The notes: generated by a model not told the origin, from the letters alone. A DNA stretch of 61,004 nucleotides from Gallionellaceae bacterium (GCA_008080515.1 VIKH01000004.1:6084-67087); one strand, 5' to 3'. Positions 27,777 to 36,609 are shown, counted from the stretch's first letter. Numbers and translations: made by a program.

Positions 27777-28271
27777 CTACGTTCGATGCGGTAATTCAAG
27801 GCTTCCTTGTAATGCGGAAGCCGGGAGTGGCAAATCATCTGTTTTAATTACATTAATGTTTGCTCGTTTTCCATATCTTGCAATATCTTCGTCATCAGAG
27901 TAAATGACTGTTGCATTATGGGAAGCAGCTATTGCTACAATTTGCCAGTCAAACTTAATTTTTGACTTTATTAATTGCCTCTTTCCACCAGCGTCTAGGG
28001 CATCTTCAAGCAACAAAGCGCACTCCATCGCAGCCCTTGAATCAAACGGGGTGATTTGAAATGCAGACTTTCCGGAAAGTTGTTGGTGAATTTTTTCTCG
28101 CGCTTTACCAGCACGCACCATTAGCTCAGTTAGTGCCGGGGTAGGGATCAGTATCTTGGCTCGTCTCTTTTGCAGATCCCCAACCAGATGGTCAAGCTTT
28201 GCGCGGCGATCACCTTTAAGGCGAGGATTAAATAGGTCTATTAGCATTGTGGCATCAAAAATAACAGCCAT
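27777..28271 (-). CDS. PIN-domain nuclease, toxin-like
   Basis: This 164-residue protein has the PIN ribonuclease pattern. An acidic start VIFDATMLIDLFNP carries the first Asp (residue 6). TPALTELMVRAG has a conserved Glu. WQIVAIAASHNATVIYSDDE, followed by DIARYGKRANINVIK, holds the last acidic cluster. PIN proteins are Mg-dependent RNA cutters, often VapC toxins. It starts inside the stop codon of the upstream gene (TAATG), so translation is coupled. The region is much richer in A and T than the neighbours, which suggests transfer. It is longer than typical VapC (about 130). Confidence 0.8.
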   Translation of the reverse strand: MAVIFDATMLIDLFNPRLKGDRRAKLDHLVGDLQKRRAKILIPTPALTELMVRAGKAREKIHQQLSGKSAFQITPFDSRAAMECALLLEDALDAGGKRQLIKSKIKFDWQIVAIAASHNATVIYSDDEDIARYGKRANINVIKTDDLPLPASALQGSLELPHRT

Positions 28272-29002
28272 TAATCGCCTCGGAGCTTTCTAAATTCAGT
28301 CTGCGGATCATCCATTTCGTTCCACAGATTTCCTTCAATTTGTCTCAGGTCGTTGACGACTTTTTCTAATGGGCTGTCATCAAGAATTTCGAAGCTTTTA
28401 ATCTTAAAATCCTCAAGTTCCCATTTGCGTTCTGGGGTACGGCACCACTGCCCGCTACCAGTTACGCGAACTGGATGGTCAAAGAGATGTGCAGCTAACT
28501 GGCGAGCTATATCCCGATTAGTTTGACACTTGTAAATAACTTTGCCTTCGCCTTCAATCCACACAGGGACAGTATCATCTTTGCCACCAACGCGAATAAT
28601 GACCCCATCCAGATCGCCCTGCTCGTGAACAACCACTTCTTCAGCAAGCGGCGTTTTTTTACCAGGAAAAACTAGAACATTTTCACCATGCTTTATTTTC
28701 AACGTGGCCGAAGCGTTGTCCTCACGCAACATACGATTAATTTCCTGATTCGCTTTTTCCAAATCAGGGGGTGCATCTAGAGTGCCAACAAGGCGCAAGC
28801 GCGCAGCGACTTTTGAAGCTGCTACATGTTCAACTGCAATTTCAGGAATGGCACTACCATTGCGCACTTTCAGAAAATGAACATAACTTTCGTCGCCAAA
28901 CATGACTGACAATTTTGCCAAATATTTGGCGAGCTTAACCATTGGAAGCGTTTCCGGCTTCCATGCGTCAATACGGAAATCATAGTGAATCAAGCCGTCC
29001 AT
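28271..29002 (-). CDS. Unknown partner of the PIN nuclease
   Basis: This 243-residue soluble protein is not recognised. It begins MDGLIHYDFRIDAWKPETLP. A middle part holds KIKHGENVLVFPGKKTPLAE and LDGVIIRVGGKDDTVPVWIE, which read as a beta-rich domain. CQTNRDIARQLAAHLFDHPV and GSGQWCRTPERKWELEDF follow, then a charged C-terminal helix. It is far larger than a VapB antitoxin and has no obvious DNA-binding motif. Its stop overlaps the PIN start by one base and it shares the same A/T-rich composition, so the two form a module. It could be an antitoxin, sensor or scaffold. Confidence 0.7.
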   Translation of the reverse strand: MDGLIHYDFRIDAWKPETLPMVKLAKYLAKLSVMFGDESYVHFLKVRNGSAIPEIAVEHVAASKVAARLRLVGTLDAPPDLEKANQEINRMLREDNASATLKIKHGENVLVFPGKKTPLAEEVVVHEQGDLDGVIIRVGGKDDTVPVWIEGEGKVIYKCQTNRDIARQLAAHLFDHPVRVTGSGQWCRTPERKWELEDFKIKSFEILDDSPLEKVVNDLRQIEGNLWNEMDDPQTEFRKLRGD

Positions 29003-29109
29003 AGCCGAAAAGCCGATACAGAAAATTTAACTGGGAAAATCTACCCTTTAGCGGCTGCATTGTGCCCAGATGAAATGCCGAACGTCAACACGCACGCCGT
29101 GGATTTATA

Positions 29110-30447
29110 TCAAATAAACCTCGCCACCATTCCCTTCACCAACTCACCCTGCAAAGGTATCTGCACGCGATGCCCGCTGCCAGGAGCAACCTTCAACTCT
29201 TCGCCTTCAAGGCTCTTCATCTCTTTCAATTCGACGATGCGGTTGCCGGATGGGTGGATGATTTCCAGCCTGTCACCAATCTGAAATTTATTCTTCACGT
29301 CAATTTCGGCGATGCCGTTGGCGCAGCTCACGATGTCGCCGACGTATTGCTGGCGGAAGCTCTCGGAGTGGCCGCGCAGGTAGTTCTGCTGTTCGTGGGT
29401 GTGGTGGCGCTCGTAGAAGCCGTCGGTATAACCCCGGCTCGCCAGCGCATCCAGCGCGCCGAGCAATTTCAGGTCGAAGGGGCGACCCTTCACCGCATCG
29501 TTGATCGCCTGGCGATACACTTGAGCGGTGCGCGCAACATAGTAGATGGATTTGGTGCGGCCCTCGATTTTCAGTGAATTCACGCCGATCTTTACCAGCC
29601 GTTCGATGTGCTCCACCGCGCGCAGGTCTTTGGAGTTCATGATGTAGGTGCCGTGCTCGTCCTCCAGCACCGGCATCAGTTCATCCGGGTGATCCTGGCG
29701 CGAGATGAGATAGGCGCGGTCGGCCAGCGGATGGCGCGGCTGGCTGCCGCAGTCGGAGAGCGCGGATTCGCCCAACGCCTTGTCGAAGTCGAAATCTATT
29801 TTTTGAATATCGCCAGTGCCATCTTCTTCCGCGTTGCCCACCTTGTAATCCCAGCGGCAGGAGTTGGTGCAGGTGCCCTGGTTGGCGTCGCGGTGGTTGA
29901 AGTAGCCGGACAGCAGGCAGCGCCCGGAATAGGCAATGCACAGCGCGCCGTGGATAAACACCTCAAGCTCGATGTCCGGGCATTGCTGGCGGATTTCCTC
30001 GATCTCGTCCAGCGACAGTTCGCGCGACAGGATCACGCGCGACAGGCCGAGTGATTGCCAGAATTTCACCGCCGCATAGTTGACGGTGTTGGCCTGCACC
30101 GAGAGATGCACCGGCATCTCCGGCCAGCGCTCGCGCACCATCGCGATCAGGCCGGGGTCGGCCATGATCAGCGCGTCCGGCTGCATGGCGATCACCGGCT
30201 CCATATCCGCCATATAGGTTTTTACCTTGGCGTTGTGCGGCATCAGATTGCTGGCAACGTAGAATTTTTTGCCGAGCGCGTGCGCATCACGGATGCCGGA
30301 GCGAAGCTCCTCCAGCCCGAATTCGTTGTTGCGCACCCGCATGCTGTAGCGCGGCTGGCCGGCGTATACCGCATCCGCACCGTAGGCATAGGCGGTGCGC
30401 ATCTTCTCCAGCGAGGCGGCGGGCAGGAGGAGCTCAGGAGGATGCAT
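29110..30447 (-). CDS. trhP: TrhP, tRNA U34 hydroxylation protein
   Basis: TrhP (YegQ) of the U32 peptidase-like family is needed for 5-hydroxyuridine at the wobble position of tRNA in E. coli. The 445-residue product starts MHPPELLLPAASLEKMRTAY. It has LIMADPGLIAMVRERWP and VHLSVQANTVNYAAVKFW. The cysteine set for an Fe-S cluster is in HGALCIAYSGRCLLSGYF and NQGTCTNSCRWDYKVG, plus a later Cys. KIEGRTKSIYYVARTAQVYR is also conserved. The 107 bases to the next gene show nothing recognised. Confidence 0.93.
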   Translation of the reverse strand: MHPPELLLPAASLEKMRTAYAYGADAVYAGQPRYSMRVRNNEFGLEELRSGIRDAHALGKKFYVASNLMPHNAKVKTYMADMEPVIAMQPDALIMADPGLIAMVRERWPEMPVHLSVQANTVNYAAVKFWQSLGLSRVILSRELSLDEIEEIRQQCPDIELEVFIHGALCIAYSGRCLLSGYFNHRDANQGTCTNSCRWDYKVGNAEEDGTGDIQKIDFDFDKALGESALSDCGSQPRHPLADRAYLISRQDHPDELMPVLEDEHGTYIMNSKDLRAVEHIERLVKIGVNSLKIEGRTKSIYYVARTAQVYRQAINDAVKGRPFDLKLLGALDALASRGYTDGFYERHHTHEQQNYLRGHSESFRQQYVGDIVSCANGIAEIDVKNKFQIGDRLEIIHPSGNRIVELKEMKSLEGEELKVAPGSGHRVQIPLQGELVKGMVARFI

Positions 30448-30463
30448 TTTTGGAGAAACTATT

Positions 30464-30553
30464 AGCCACAGAGGACACAGAGGCCACAGAGAAAAACGGC
30501 AACTCGCAGAGGAGGTTTTCTTCCTCTCTGTGTACTCTGTGATCTCTGTGGCT
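30464..30553. repeat. Long imperfect inverted repeat (CACAGAG units)
   Basis: The left arm (30464-30491), built of ACAGAGGACACAGAGGCCAC units, is largely complementary to the right arm (30525-30553) containing CTCTGTGTACTCTGTGATC. It fills the gap between metF and trhP. This CACAGAG/CTCTGTG element is a familiar dispersed repeat in bacterial genomes (from memory). It may act as a hairpin terminator for metF or stabilise transcript ends. Confidence 0.65.
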
Positions 30554-30603
30554 TGATTTAAGATTCATGTATTCTCCATCCATGGATACGGAGAGAAAAG
30601 CTG

Positions 30604-31455
30604 TTACCGTGGCAAGCCAAGCCGCTGCCAGATTTCCACAGAGGGTTCGGCCTGGTTCAGCGTGTAGAAGTGCAGGCCGGGCGCGCCGCCCGCGAGCAGC
30701 TTTTCACATAGTCGCGTGACCACATCGATGCCAAAGGCCTGCACCGATTCCACGTCGTCGCCGAAGCCCTCCATGGTCTTGCGCATCCAGCGCGGGATTT
30801 CCGCGCCGCAGGCATCCGAGAAGCGCGCGAGCTGCGAGAAACGCAAGATGGGCATGATGCCGGGGACGATGGGGGCGGTGACGCCGAGCTTGCGTATTTC
30901 TTCGACGAAGCGGAAGTAAGAATCAGCATTGTAGAAATATTGTGTGATGGCGGAATCCGCACCGGCGCTCATCTTGCGTCTGAAGTTGAGCATGTCGTCG
31001 CGCGGCGACTTCGCCTGCGGATGGAATTCCGGATAGGCGGCGACCTCGATATGGAAGCGATCACCCGTTTCGGCACGGATGAAGGAGACCAGTTCGTTGG
31101 CGTACTGAAACTCGCCGATGCTGGCCATGCCGGAAGGCAGGTCCCCCCGGAGCGCCACGATGCGCTCGACCCCCATTTCCTTGTAATTATCCAGGATGGC
31201 GCGGATGCGCTCGCGCGTGGAGCCAACGCACGACAAGTGCGGTGCCGCATGGTGGCCATCGCTCTGGATCTGCCGCACGATGTCGAAAGTGCGATCCTGC
31301 GTGGAGCCTCCCGCTCCGAAGGTGACAGAGAAAAACGCGGGTTTGAGCAGCGCCAGCCGCTTGCGCGTCGCAGTGAGCTTTTCCACTCCCTCTTGAGTTT
31401 GCGGCGGGAAGAACTCGAAACTGAAAAGCGGTTGGTTCGTGCCGTCTTTATCCAT
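30604..31455 (-). CDS. metF: MetF, methylenetetrahydrofolate reductase
   Basis: MetF reduces 5,10-methylene-THF to 5-methyl-THF, the methyl donor for methionine synthesis. It is a cytosolic FAD enzyme. The 283-residue product starts with NQPLFSFEFFPPQTQEGVEK. It has FFSVTFGAGGSTQDRTFDIV, ERIVALRGDLPSGMAS, and AGADSAITQYFYNADSYFRF. These are classic MetF blocks. Its ATG overlaps the stop of the small membrane protein gene by eight bases, so it sits in the leftward methyl-cycle group with ahcY and metK upstream. Confidence 0.97.
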   Translation of the reverse strand: MDKDGTNQPLFSFEFFPPQTQEGVEKLTATRKRLALLKPAFFSVTFGAGGSTQDRTFDIVRQIQSDGHHAAPHLSCVGSTRERIRAILDNYKEMGVERIVALRGDLPSGMASIGEFQYANELVSFIRAETGDRFHIEVAAYPEFHPQAKSPRDDMLNFRRKMSAGADSAITQYFYNADSYFRFVEEIRKLGVTAPIVPGIMPILRFSQLARFSDACGAEIPRWMRKTMEGFGDDVESVQAFGIDVVTRLCEKLLAGGAPGLHFYTLNQAEPSVEIWQRLGLPR

Positions 31456-31810
31456 TGCGTGGCCTCATGATTTGTGCGGCGGCTGCGGACAGCGCCCAGG
31501 AAAAAATACTATAGAGCAGCGCGCCGAGCACACCGTGCCAGAAGCCATCCACGATGAAGCCCTTGAGCGCCGATCCGACGAACCAGAACAGCAGTCCGTT
31601 GATGACGAAGATGAACAGCCCCAGCATGAGCAGCGTGACCGGCAGCGTGAGCAGCAGCAACAGCGGGCGGATCAGGGTGTTGACCAGGCCAAGAAAGAAC
31701 GCGGCGATCATCGCGTCGGCGAAGCTGTCCAGATGGATGCCGGGCACAAAGTTCGCCACCGCCAGCAGCGCCAGCGCATTCAGTATCCAGATCAGGATGA
31801 GCCACATCAT
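31448..31810 (-). CDS. Small four-helix membrane protein (holin-like, PF04020 type)
   Basis: This 120-residue inner-membrane protein has about four hydrophobic segments: LILIWILNALALLAVANFVP, ADAMIAAFFLGLVNTLI, PLLLLLTLPVTLLMLGLFIF and WHGVLGALLYSIFSWALSAA. The pattern PGIHLDSF and NTLIRPLLLLLTLPVT fits the YvlD/mycobacterial-holin-like family. Despite the family name there is no prophage here. It is usual between ahcY and metF in related bacteria (from memory), so it may have a housekeeping membrane role. It overlaps metF by eight bases. Confidence 0.85.
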   Translation of the reverse strand: MMWLILIWILNALALLAVANFVPGIHLDSFADAMIAAFFLGLVNTLIRPLLLLLTLPVTLLMLGLFIFVINGLLFWFVGSALKGFIVDGFWHGVLGALLYSIFSWALSAAAAQIMRPRNG

Positions 31811-31936
31811 GGAATCGCCGGTTGCCCTCTGGTTCTGTCATTCCGGCGCTGCGTGTGTTGTTGGGGCTTTAGCCCCTTACAACCACGGCGTGCCCCTTGC
31901 GGGTGAAAGCCGGAATCCAGTGATTAAATTAACTGG

Positions 31937-31956
31937 ACACCGGCTTCCGCCGGTGT
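31937..31956 (-). terminator. Hairpin downstream of ahcY
   Basis: ACACCGGC (31937-31944) and GCCGGTGT (31949-31956) form a perfect 8-bp GC-rich stem with a 4-base loop, 27 bases past the ahcY stop. There is no strong T-run on the minus strand, so termination is likely partial. The surrounding 31839-31920 contains another half-palindrome (GTCATTCCGGC, GCCGGAAT). Confidence 0.5.
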
Positions 31957-31963
31957 GACGAAT

Positions 31964-32005
31964 AGTAGCGGTAGTGCTCCGTTTAGTAGCGGTAGTGCTC
32001 CGTTT
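31964..32005. repeat. 21-bp perfect tandem duplication at the ahcY 3' end
   Basis: A 21-base unit at 31964-31984 is repeated exactly at 31985-32005. On the coding strand it contains the last codons of ahcY (TEHYRY) and the stop. The gene ends at the first stop reached (31983-31985), so the protein end is unaltered, and a spare copy of the end lies just beyond. Confidence 0.9.
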
Positions 32006-33404
32006 TGTATGGCCCTTCCTTCGGCACGCCGATGTAGGCGGCCTGCTGGTCGCTCAACACGGAAAGTTGCGCGTTGAGCTTCTTCAGTTGCAGCCGCGCG
32101 ACTTTTTCGTCCAGATGCTTGGGCAGCGTGTAAACGCCCACCGGATAGTCCGCATTGCGGGTGAACAGCTCGATCTGTGCGATGGTCTGGTTGGCGAAGG
32201 AACTGGACATCACATAGCTCGGGTGGCCGGTGCCGCAACCGAGGTTCACCAGGCGGCCCTTGGCAAGCAGGATGATCCGCTTTCCATCCGGGAAAATGAC
32301 GTGATCCACCTGCGGCTTGATCTCTTCCCACTGGTATTTCTCGATGGAGGCGACATCAATCTCGTTGTCGAAGTGACCGATGTTGCAGACGATGGCCTGA
32401 TCCTTCATCTTCGCGATGTGGTCGTGGGTGATGACGTGAAAATTGCCGGTACAGGTGACGAAGATGTCGGCCTTGTCGGCGGCGTATTCCATGGTCACCA
32501 CGCGGTAGCCTTCCATCGCGGCCTGCAGCGCGCAGATCGGGTCAATTTCGGTAACCCACACCTGCGCCGACAGCGCGCGCATGGCCTGCGCCGAGCCCTT
32601 GCCCACATCGCCGTAACCGGCGATCAGTGCGACCTTGCCGGCGATCATCACGTCGGTGGCGCGCTTGATGCCATCCACCAGCGACTCGCGGCAGCCGTAC
32701 AGGTTGTCAAACTTGGATTTGGTGACCGAATCGTTGACGTTGATCGCGGGAATTTTCAGGTCGCCGCGCTCGTGCATCTGGTACAGGCGGTGTACGCCGG
32801 TGGTGGTCTCTTCGGTGACGCCCTTGATTTGCGCCAGGCGCACCGAGTACCAGGTTTTGTCGGTGGCGAGTTTCGCGCGGATGCTGGCGAACAGGATGCG
32901 CTCTTCTTCGCTGCCAGGATTGGCCAGCACCCCCGGATCTTTCTCCGCCTTGGAGCCGAGATGCAGCAGCAGCGTCGCATCGCCGCCGTCGTCGAGGATC
33001 ATGTTGGCCTGGCCCGTTTTCGCGTCGCCACCCCATTCGAAAATGCGATGGGTGTAATCCCAGTAATCGGTCAGCGTCTCGCCCTTGACTGCGAATACCG
33101 GGATGCCGTCTGCGGCGATGGCGGCAGCGGCATGATCCTGCGTCGAGAAAATATTGCACGATGCCCAGCGCACTTGTGCGCCGAGCGCGGTCAGCGTCTC
33201 GATCAGCACGGCGGTCTGGATGGTCATGTGCAGGCTGCCAGTGACGCGCGCACCCTTGAGCGGCTGGCTCTTGGCGAATTCCTCGCGGATCGCCATCAGG
33301 CCGGGCATCTCGGTTTCGGCGATGGCGATTTCCTTGCGGCCCCAGGAGGCCAGGGCGATGTCGGCGACTTTATAGTCGGTAAAATTTTTTGCAACAGCGT
33401 TCAT
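31983..33404 (-). CDS. ahcY: AhcY, S-adenosylhomocysteinase
   Basis: AhcY hydrolyses SAH to adenosine and homocysteine, removing the product that inhibits methyltransferases. The start [20 protein letters not shown] at 33404 has GGAG six bases upstream. It gives 473 residues. NAD-binding motif [20 protein letters not shown] and the substrate blocks [15 protein letters not shown]-like ([16 protein letters not shown]) and [11 protein letters not shown]-like ([11 protein letters not shown]) are present, and the C-terminus is the invariant HYRY. It has the roughly 40-residue insertion seen in proteobacterial enzymes (around [17 protein letters not shown]). An SAH riboswitch lies in its leader. 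Confidence 0.97.
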   Translation of the reverse strand: MNAVAKNFTDYKVADIALASWGRKEIAIAETEMPGLMAIREEFAKSQPLKGARVTGSLHMTIQTAVLIETLTALGAQVRWASCNIFSTQDHAAAAIAADGIPVFAVKGETLTDYWDYTHRIFEWGGDAKTGQANMILDDGGDATLLLHLGSKAEKDPGVLANPGSEEERILFASIRAKLATDKTWYSVRLAQIKGVTEETTTGVHRLYQMHERGDLKIPAINVNDSVTKSKFDNLYGCRESLVDGIKRATDVMIAGKVALIAGYGDVGKGSAQAMRALSAQVWVTEIDPICALQAAMEGYRVVTMEYAADKADIFVTCTGNFHVITHDHIAKMKDQAIVCNIGHFDNEIDVASIEKYQWEEIKPQVDHVIFPDGKRIILLAKGRLVNLGCGTGHPSYVMSSSFANQTIAQIELFTRNADYPVGVYTLPKHLDEKVARLQLKKLNAQLSVLSDQQAAYIGVPKEGPYKTEHYRY

Positions 33405-33430
33405 ATTTTCTCCATTCACGGTTAATGAAT

Positions 33431-33498
33431 GGGCGCCGTTGCTTCTTTAGAGCCGCCCTTCCGAGCCTGACAGACATTGCTGCTGCAGCGCCCCTCGG
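33431..33498 (-). ncRNA. SAH riboswitch upstream of ahcY
   Basis: Read on the minus strand, the leader has CCGAGGGGCGCTGCAGC near 33498, later CAGGCTCGGA (33470-33461), and then CAACGGCGCCC near 33431. CCGAG (33498-33494) pairs with CTCGG (33465-33461) as P1. GGGCGC (33493-33488) pairs with GCGCCC (33436-33431) as the pseudoknot-like helix. These are the hallmark conserved segments of the SAH riboswitch class, known to raise ahcY expression when SAH accumulates. It ends 26 bases before the ahcY ATG, close to the ribosome-binding site. Confidence 0.9.
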
Positions 33499-33512
33499 AA
33501 GGGGGAGGTTTT

Positions 33513-33585
33513 GTAGGGTGGAAAAAACGTAGTGTTTCCACCCGTGTGGTGGATTCATTCGGCCTGCGGCCTTAATCCACCCTAC
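33513..33585. repeat. Dispersed palindrome (GTAGGGTGGA...TCCACCCTAC)
   Basis: The ends GTAGGGTGGA and TCCACCCTAC are inverted. Inside are further pairs (TTTCCACCC, GGTGGATT, and the CGGCCTGCGGCC core). A related copy lies at 56251-56325. It occupies the gap between metK and the SAH riboswitch, where it may terminate metK transcription. Confidence 0.65.
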
Positions 33586-33590
33586 ATAAT

Positions 33591-34769
33591 TTACAGGCCG
33601 GCGTCCGCGCGCAGCGCAGCCGCTTTGTCGGTCGCTTCCCAGGTAAACTCCGGCTCCTCGCGGCCAAAGTGACCATATGACGCTGTCTTCTGGTAAATCG
33701 GGCGCAGCAGATCCAGCATCTGCACGATGCCCTTGGGGCGCAGGTCAAAATGTTTCTTCACCAGTTCAGAAATCTTTTCGTCGGAAACCTTGCCTGTGCC
33801 GTAGGTGGTCACCCACACGCTGGTTGGGCGCGCCACGCCGATGGCGTAGGAAACCTGGATCAGGCACTTGCTGGCCAACCCGGCTGCGACGATGTTCTTG
33901 GCCACATAGCGACCGGCGTAAGCGGCGGAGCGGTCCACCTTGGAGGGATCCTTGCCGGAAAATGCGCCGCCGCCGTGCGGGGCCGCACCGCCGTAGGTGT
34001 CCACGATGATCTTGCGTCCGGTCAGACCGCAGTCGCCTTGCGGGCCGCCGACGACGAAGCGCCCGGTGGGGTTGACCAGATAGTTGATGTTGCCTTTCAT
34101 CAGCTCCTTCGGCAGCACCGGCTTGATGATCTCCTCGATCACGGCATCAATTGCAGACTGCTTCATCTTCGGGCCATCGGACATTTCCGGCGCGTGCTGG
34201 GTGGATAGCACCACGGTGTCTATGGAGTGCGGCTTGCCGTTTTCATAGCGGACGGTGACTTGCGATTTGGCATCGGGGCGCAGCCAGTTCAGGCGGCCAT
34301 CCTTGCGCAGTTGCGACTGGCGCTCGACCAGGCGATGCGCGAGATAAATCGGCAGCGGCATCAGCACGTCAGTTTCGTCGCAGGCGTAGCCGAACATCAG
34401 ACCCTGGTCGCCCGCGCCCTGTTCCAGCGTGTCGTCGTAAGCCTTGTTCACGCCCTGCGCGATATCCGGGCTTTGCTTGTCGTAGGCCACCAGCACCGCG
34501 CAGCCCTTGTAGTCAATGCCGTATTCGGTGTTGTCGTAGCCGATGCGCTTGATGGTGTCGCGCGCCACCTGCTGGTAGTCCACGTTGGCGGCGGTGGTGA
34601 TCTCGCCGGCCAGCACCACCAAGCCGGTGTTGCACAGCGTTTCGGCGGCGATGCGCGAATGCTTGTCCTGCGCTAGAATGGCGTCAACAATGGCATCGGA
34701 AACTTGGTCCGCAACTTTGTCGGGGTGGCCTTCGGATACCGATTCGGATGTAAACAGAAATTCGCTCAT
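33591..34769 (-). CDS. metK: MetK, S-adenosylmethionine synthetase
   Basis: MetK makes SAM from methionine and ATP. The start [20 protein letters not shown] at 34769 has GGAG a few bases upstream and gives 392 residues. Signature 1 is [16 protein letters not shown] and signature 2 is [23 protein letters not shown] at 34781 is in frame but lacks support. It is divergent from the lpxL-like gene and leads the metK-ahcY methyl-cycle block. Confidence 0.98.
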   Translation of the reverse strand: MSEFLFTSESVSEGHPDKVADQVSDAIVDAILAQDKHSRIAAETLCNTGLVVLAGEITTAANVDYQQVARDTIKRIGYDNTEYGIDYKGCAVLVAYDKQSPDIAQGVNKAYDDTLEQGAGDQGLMFGYACDETDVLMPLPIYLAHRLVERQSQLRKDGRLNWLRPDAKSQVTVRYENGKPHSIDTVVLSTQHAPEMSDGPKMKQSAIDAVIEEIIKPVLPKELMKGNINYLVNPTGRFVVGGPQGDCGLTGRKIIVDTYGGAAPHGGGAFSGKDPSKVDRSAAYAGRYVAKNIVAAGLASKCLIQVSYAIGVARPTSVWVTTYGTGKVSDEKISELVKKHFDLRPKGIVQMLDLLRPIYQKTASYGHFGREEPEFTWEATDKAAALRADAGL

Positions 34770-34807
34770 GGCTCTCCGCACGTCTTTGGGTTGGATAAAG
34801 GGTGCGC

Positions 34808-34816
34808 ATTATAACA
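34808..34816 (-). promoter_or_regulatory. Extended -10 promoter for metK
   Basis: On the minus strand TGTTATAAT (34816-34808) is a perfect -10 with the extended TGn motif. It is 38 bases before the metK ATG in the 67-base gap shared with the divergent acyltransferase. The -35 is poor, as extended -10 promoters allow. Confidence 0.5.
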
Positions 34817-34836
34817 AAACTCGACTGCTCCCGCCC

Positions 34837-35733
34837 ATGCGCTCCACCCTTGCCGCACTGATATTCGATTTGATGGCGCGCTTCCCGCTCGGCGTATTGC
34901 ACCGTCTCGGCGCCATGCTGGGATGGGTGACGTATACCGTGTCCGGCAAATATGCCAGCCGCATGCGCGAAAACCTGGGCTACGCCATGGCCGACCGCAC
35001 CGAGCAGGATAGGTGCGGGATATTGAAAGCCAGCATCGCGGAGGCGGGCAAAGGTGTGGCCGAATTACCCTGGCTGTGGCGTCGGCCGGCAGCCGAAGTG
35101 GCGGCCAGCATCAAGGCCTGCCACGGCTGGGAACATGTCGAAGCGGCGCGTGCGCAAGGCAGGGGGATTATCTTCCTGACACCGCATCTGGGCTGTTTTG
35201 AAGTATCGGCTACCTACGCGGCACAGCGCATTCCCATCACCGCGTTGTACCGCCCGCCCAAGCTGGTATGGCTGGAGCCGCTGATACGCGGCGGGCGCGA
35301 ACACGGCCAAGTGAGCCTGGCGCGCACCGACTTGAGCGGGGTGCGTCTACTTTTCAAAGCGCTCAAACGCGGCGAGGCCATCGGCCTGCTGCCCGACCAG
35401 GTGCCCGGCAAGGGCGAAGGGGAATGGGCGGAATTTTTCGGGCGACCCGCCTACACCATGACGCTGGTCGGACGCCTGGTCGAATCCACCGGCGCTGCCC
35501 TCATCATGGCATATGCCGAGCGCTTGCCGCGCGGCGCGGGCTATGTCATCCATCTTTCTCCGCTGGAACTCGCTCCGGGGCAAGCCGCAACCGCGCAGAT
35601 CAATGCGGCGCTGGAAAAGCTGGTGCGGGCCTGCCCAAAGCAATATCTGTGGAGCTACAACCGCTACAAAACCCCCGCAGCAACAGACGCGCCGACTACC
35701 CCTCCTTCCCTGGCTAAAGCGGGGAAGCCGTGA
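34837..35733 (+). CDS. LpxL/HtrB-type lipid A acyltransferase
   Basis: This inner-membrane enzyme adds a secondary acyl chain to the lipid A precursor on the cytosolic face. The ATG at 34837 (MRSTLAALIFDLMARFPLGV) gives 298 residues with an N-terminal membrane helix. The catalytic HX4E motif is TPHLGCFEV. Other family blocks are LYRPPKLVWLEPLIRGGREH, LLPDQVPGKGEGEWAEFFG and CPKQYLWSYNRYK. The frame continues upstream under metK but is not coding there. A second paralogue follows with a TGATG overlap, so the pair may add two different chains. Confidence 0.92.
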   Translation: MRSTLAALIFDLMARFPLGVLHRLGAMLGWVTYTVSGKYASRMRENLGYAMADRTEQDRCGILKASIAEAGKGVAELPWLWRRPAAEVAASIKACHGWEHVEAARAQGRGIIFLTPHLGCFEVSATYAAQRIPITALYRPPKLVWLEPLIRGGREHGQVSLARTDLSGVRLLFKALKRGEAIGLLPDQVPGKGEGEWAEFFGRPAYTMTLVGRLVESTGAALIMAYAERLPRGAGYVIHLSPLELAPGQAATAQINAALEKLVRACPKQYLWSYNRYKTPAATDAPTTPPSLAKAGKP

Positions 35734-36599
35734 TGACGCGGCTCGGAGTTTTGCTGCTGTGGCTGTTGCACCCGCTGCCGCTGCCGGTGCTGGCGCTGAT
35801 CGGCAACAGCGTCGGCGGGCTGCTCTACCTGCTGGCGGGGGAGCGGCGCATGGTGGCGGATACCAATTTGCGGCTGTGCTTCCCGCAAATGGGCGAGGCG
35901 GAGCGCGCCCGGCTGGTGCGCCGCAATTTCATGGCGTTCGGGCGCAGCCTGATCGAGCGCAATATCCTGTGGTGGTCGAGCGGCGAGCGCATCCAAAAGT
36001 TGGTGCGCGTCGAGGGGCTGGAACATTTCGAGGCGGTGAAAGGGCATCCCGCCATCCTGCTCATGCCGCATTTCGTTGCCATGGATGCGGGCGGCCAGTG
36101 GATCGCGCAGCAGGCTGACACGGTGTGCATGTATTCCAACCAGAAGAATCTATATCTCACCGATTTGCTGTTGCAGAAACGCGGCCGCTTCGGTAAGCAG
36201 CGGCTGTATTCGCGCCAGGAAGGACTGCGCCCGATTATCAAGGGGATGCGCGAAAACCTGCCGTTCATCTATCCGCCCGACCAGGATCAAGGCATCAGGG
36301 AAGGCGCATTCATCCCATTCTTCGGCGTGCTGGCCGCGACCATGACCAGCGTGCCGCGCATCGCGCGCATGACCAACGCGAAGATCGTCCCCAGCATCAC
36401 CCGCATGTTGCCCGGCGGCAGGGGATACGTGCTGACATTTTATCCCGCATGGGAAAATTACCCGAGCGGCGACGATGTGGCCGATGCGCGCCGTATGAAC
36501 GAGTTTATCGAACAGCGCGTGCTGGAAATGCCGGAGCAGTATTTCTGGCTGCACAAGCGGTTCAAGACCAGGCCGGCGGGTGAGGCGAAATTTTATTAG
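35733..36599 (+). CDS. Second LpxL/LpxM-type lipid A acyltransferase
   Basis: This 288-residue paralogue of the preceding gene has an N-terminal hydrophobic segment (LLLWLLHPLPLPVLALIGNS). The catalytic HX4D form is MPHFVAMDAGG. YPPDQDQGIREGAFIPFFG and LEMPEQYFWLHKRFKTRP complete the family signature. A GTG at 35730 directly before the ATG is an alternative start. The neighbouring copies differ in the catalytic acid (E versus D), which fits two enzymes with different acceptors or donors (inference). Confidence 0.92.
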   Translation: MTRLGVLLLWLLHPLPLPVLALIGNSVGGLLYLLAGERRMVADTNLRLCFPQMGEAERARLVRRNFMAFGRSLIERNILWWSSGERIQKLVRVEGLEHFEAVKGHPAILLMPHFVAMDAGGQWIAQQADTVCMYSNQKNLYLTDLLLQKRGRFGKQRLYSRQEGLRPIIKGMRENLPFIYPPDQDQGIREGAFIPFFGVLAATMTSVPRIARMTNAKIVPSITRMLPGGRGYVLTFYPAWENYPSGDDVADARRMNEFIEQRVLEMPEQYFWLHKRFKTRPAGEAKFY

Positions 36600-36609
36600 C
36601 TTGTAGCCT

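Noticed and set aside
31448-31810. Holin-like gene as a sign of a prophage
   Set aside because: It is a four-helix membrane protein of a family common in chromosomes. No other phage gene is around and it overlaps metF.
31974-33425. 483-codon open frame on the plus strand opposite ahcY
   Set aside because: It is the antisense shadow of ahcY in GC-rich codons. The translation is His/Arg/Gly-rich, with no recognisable domain or SD.
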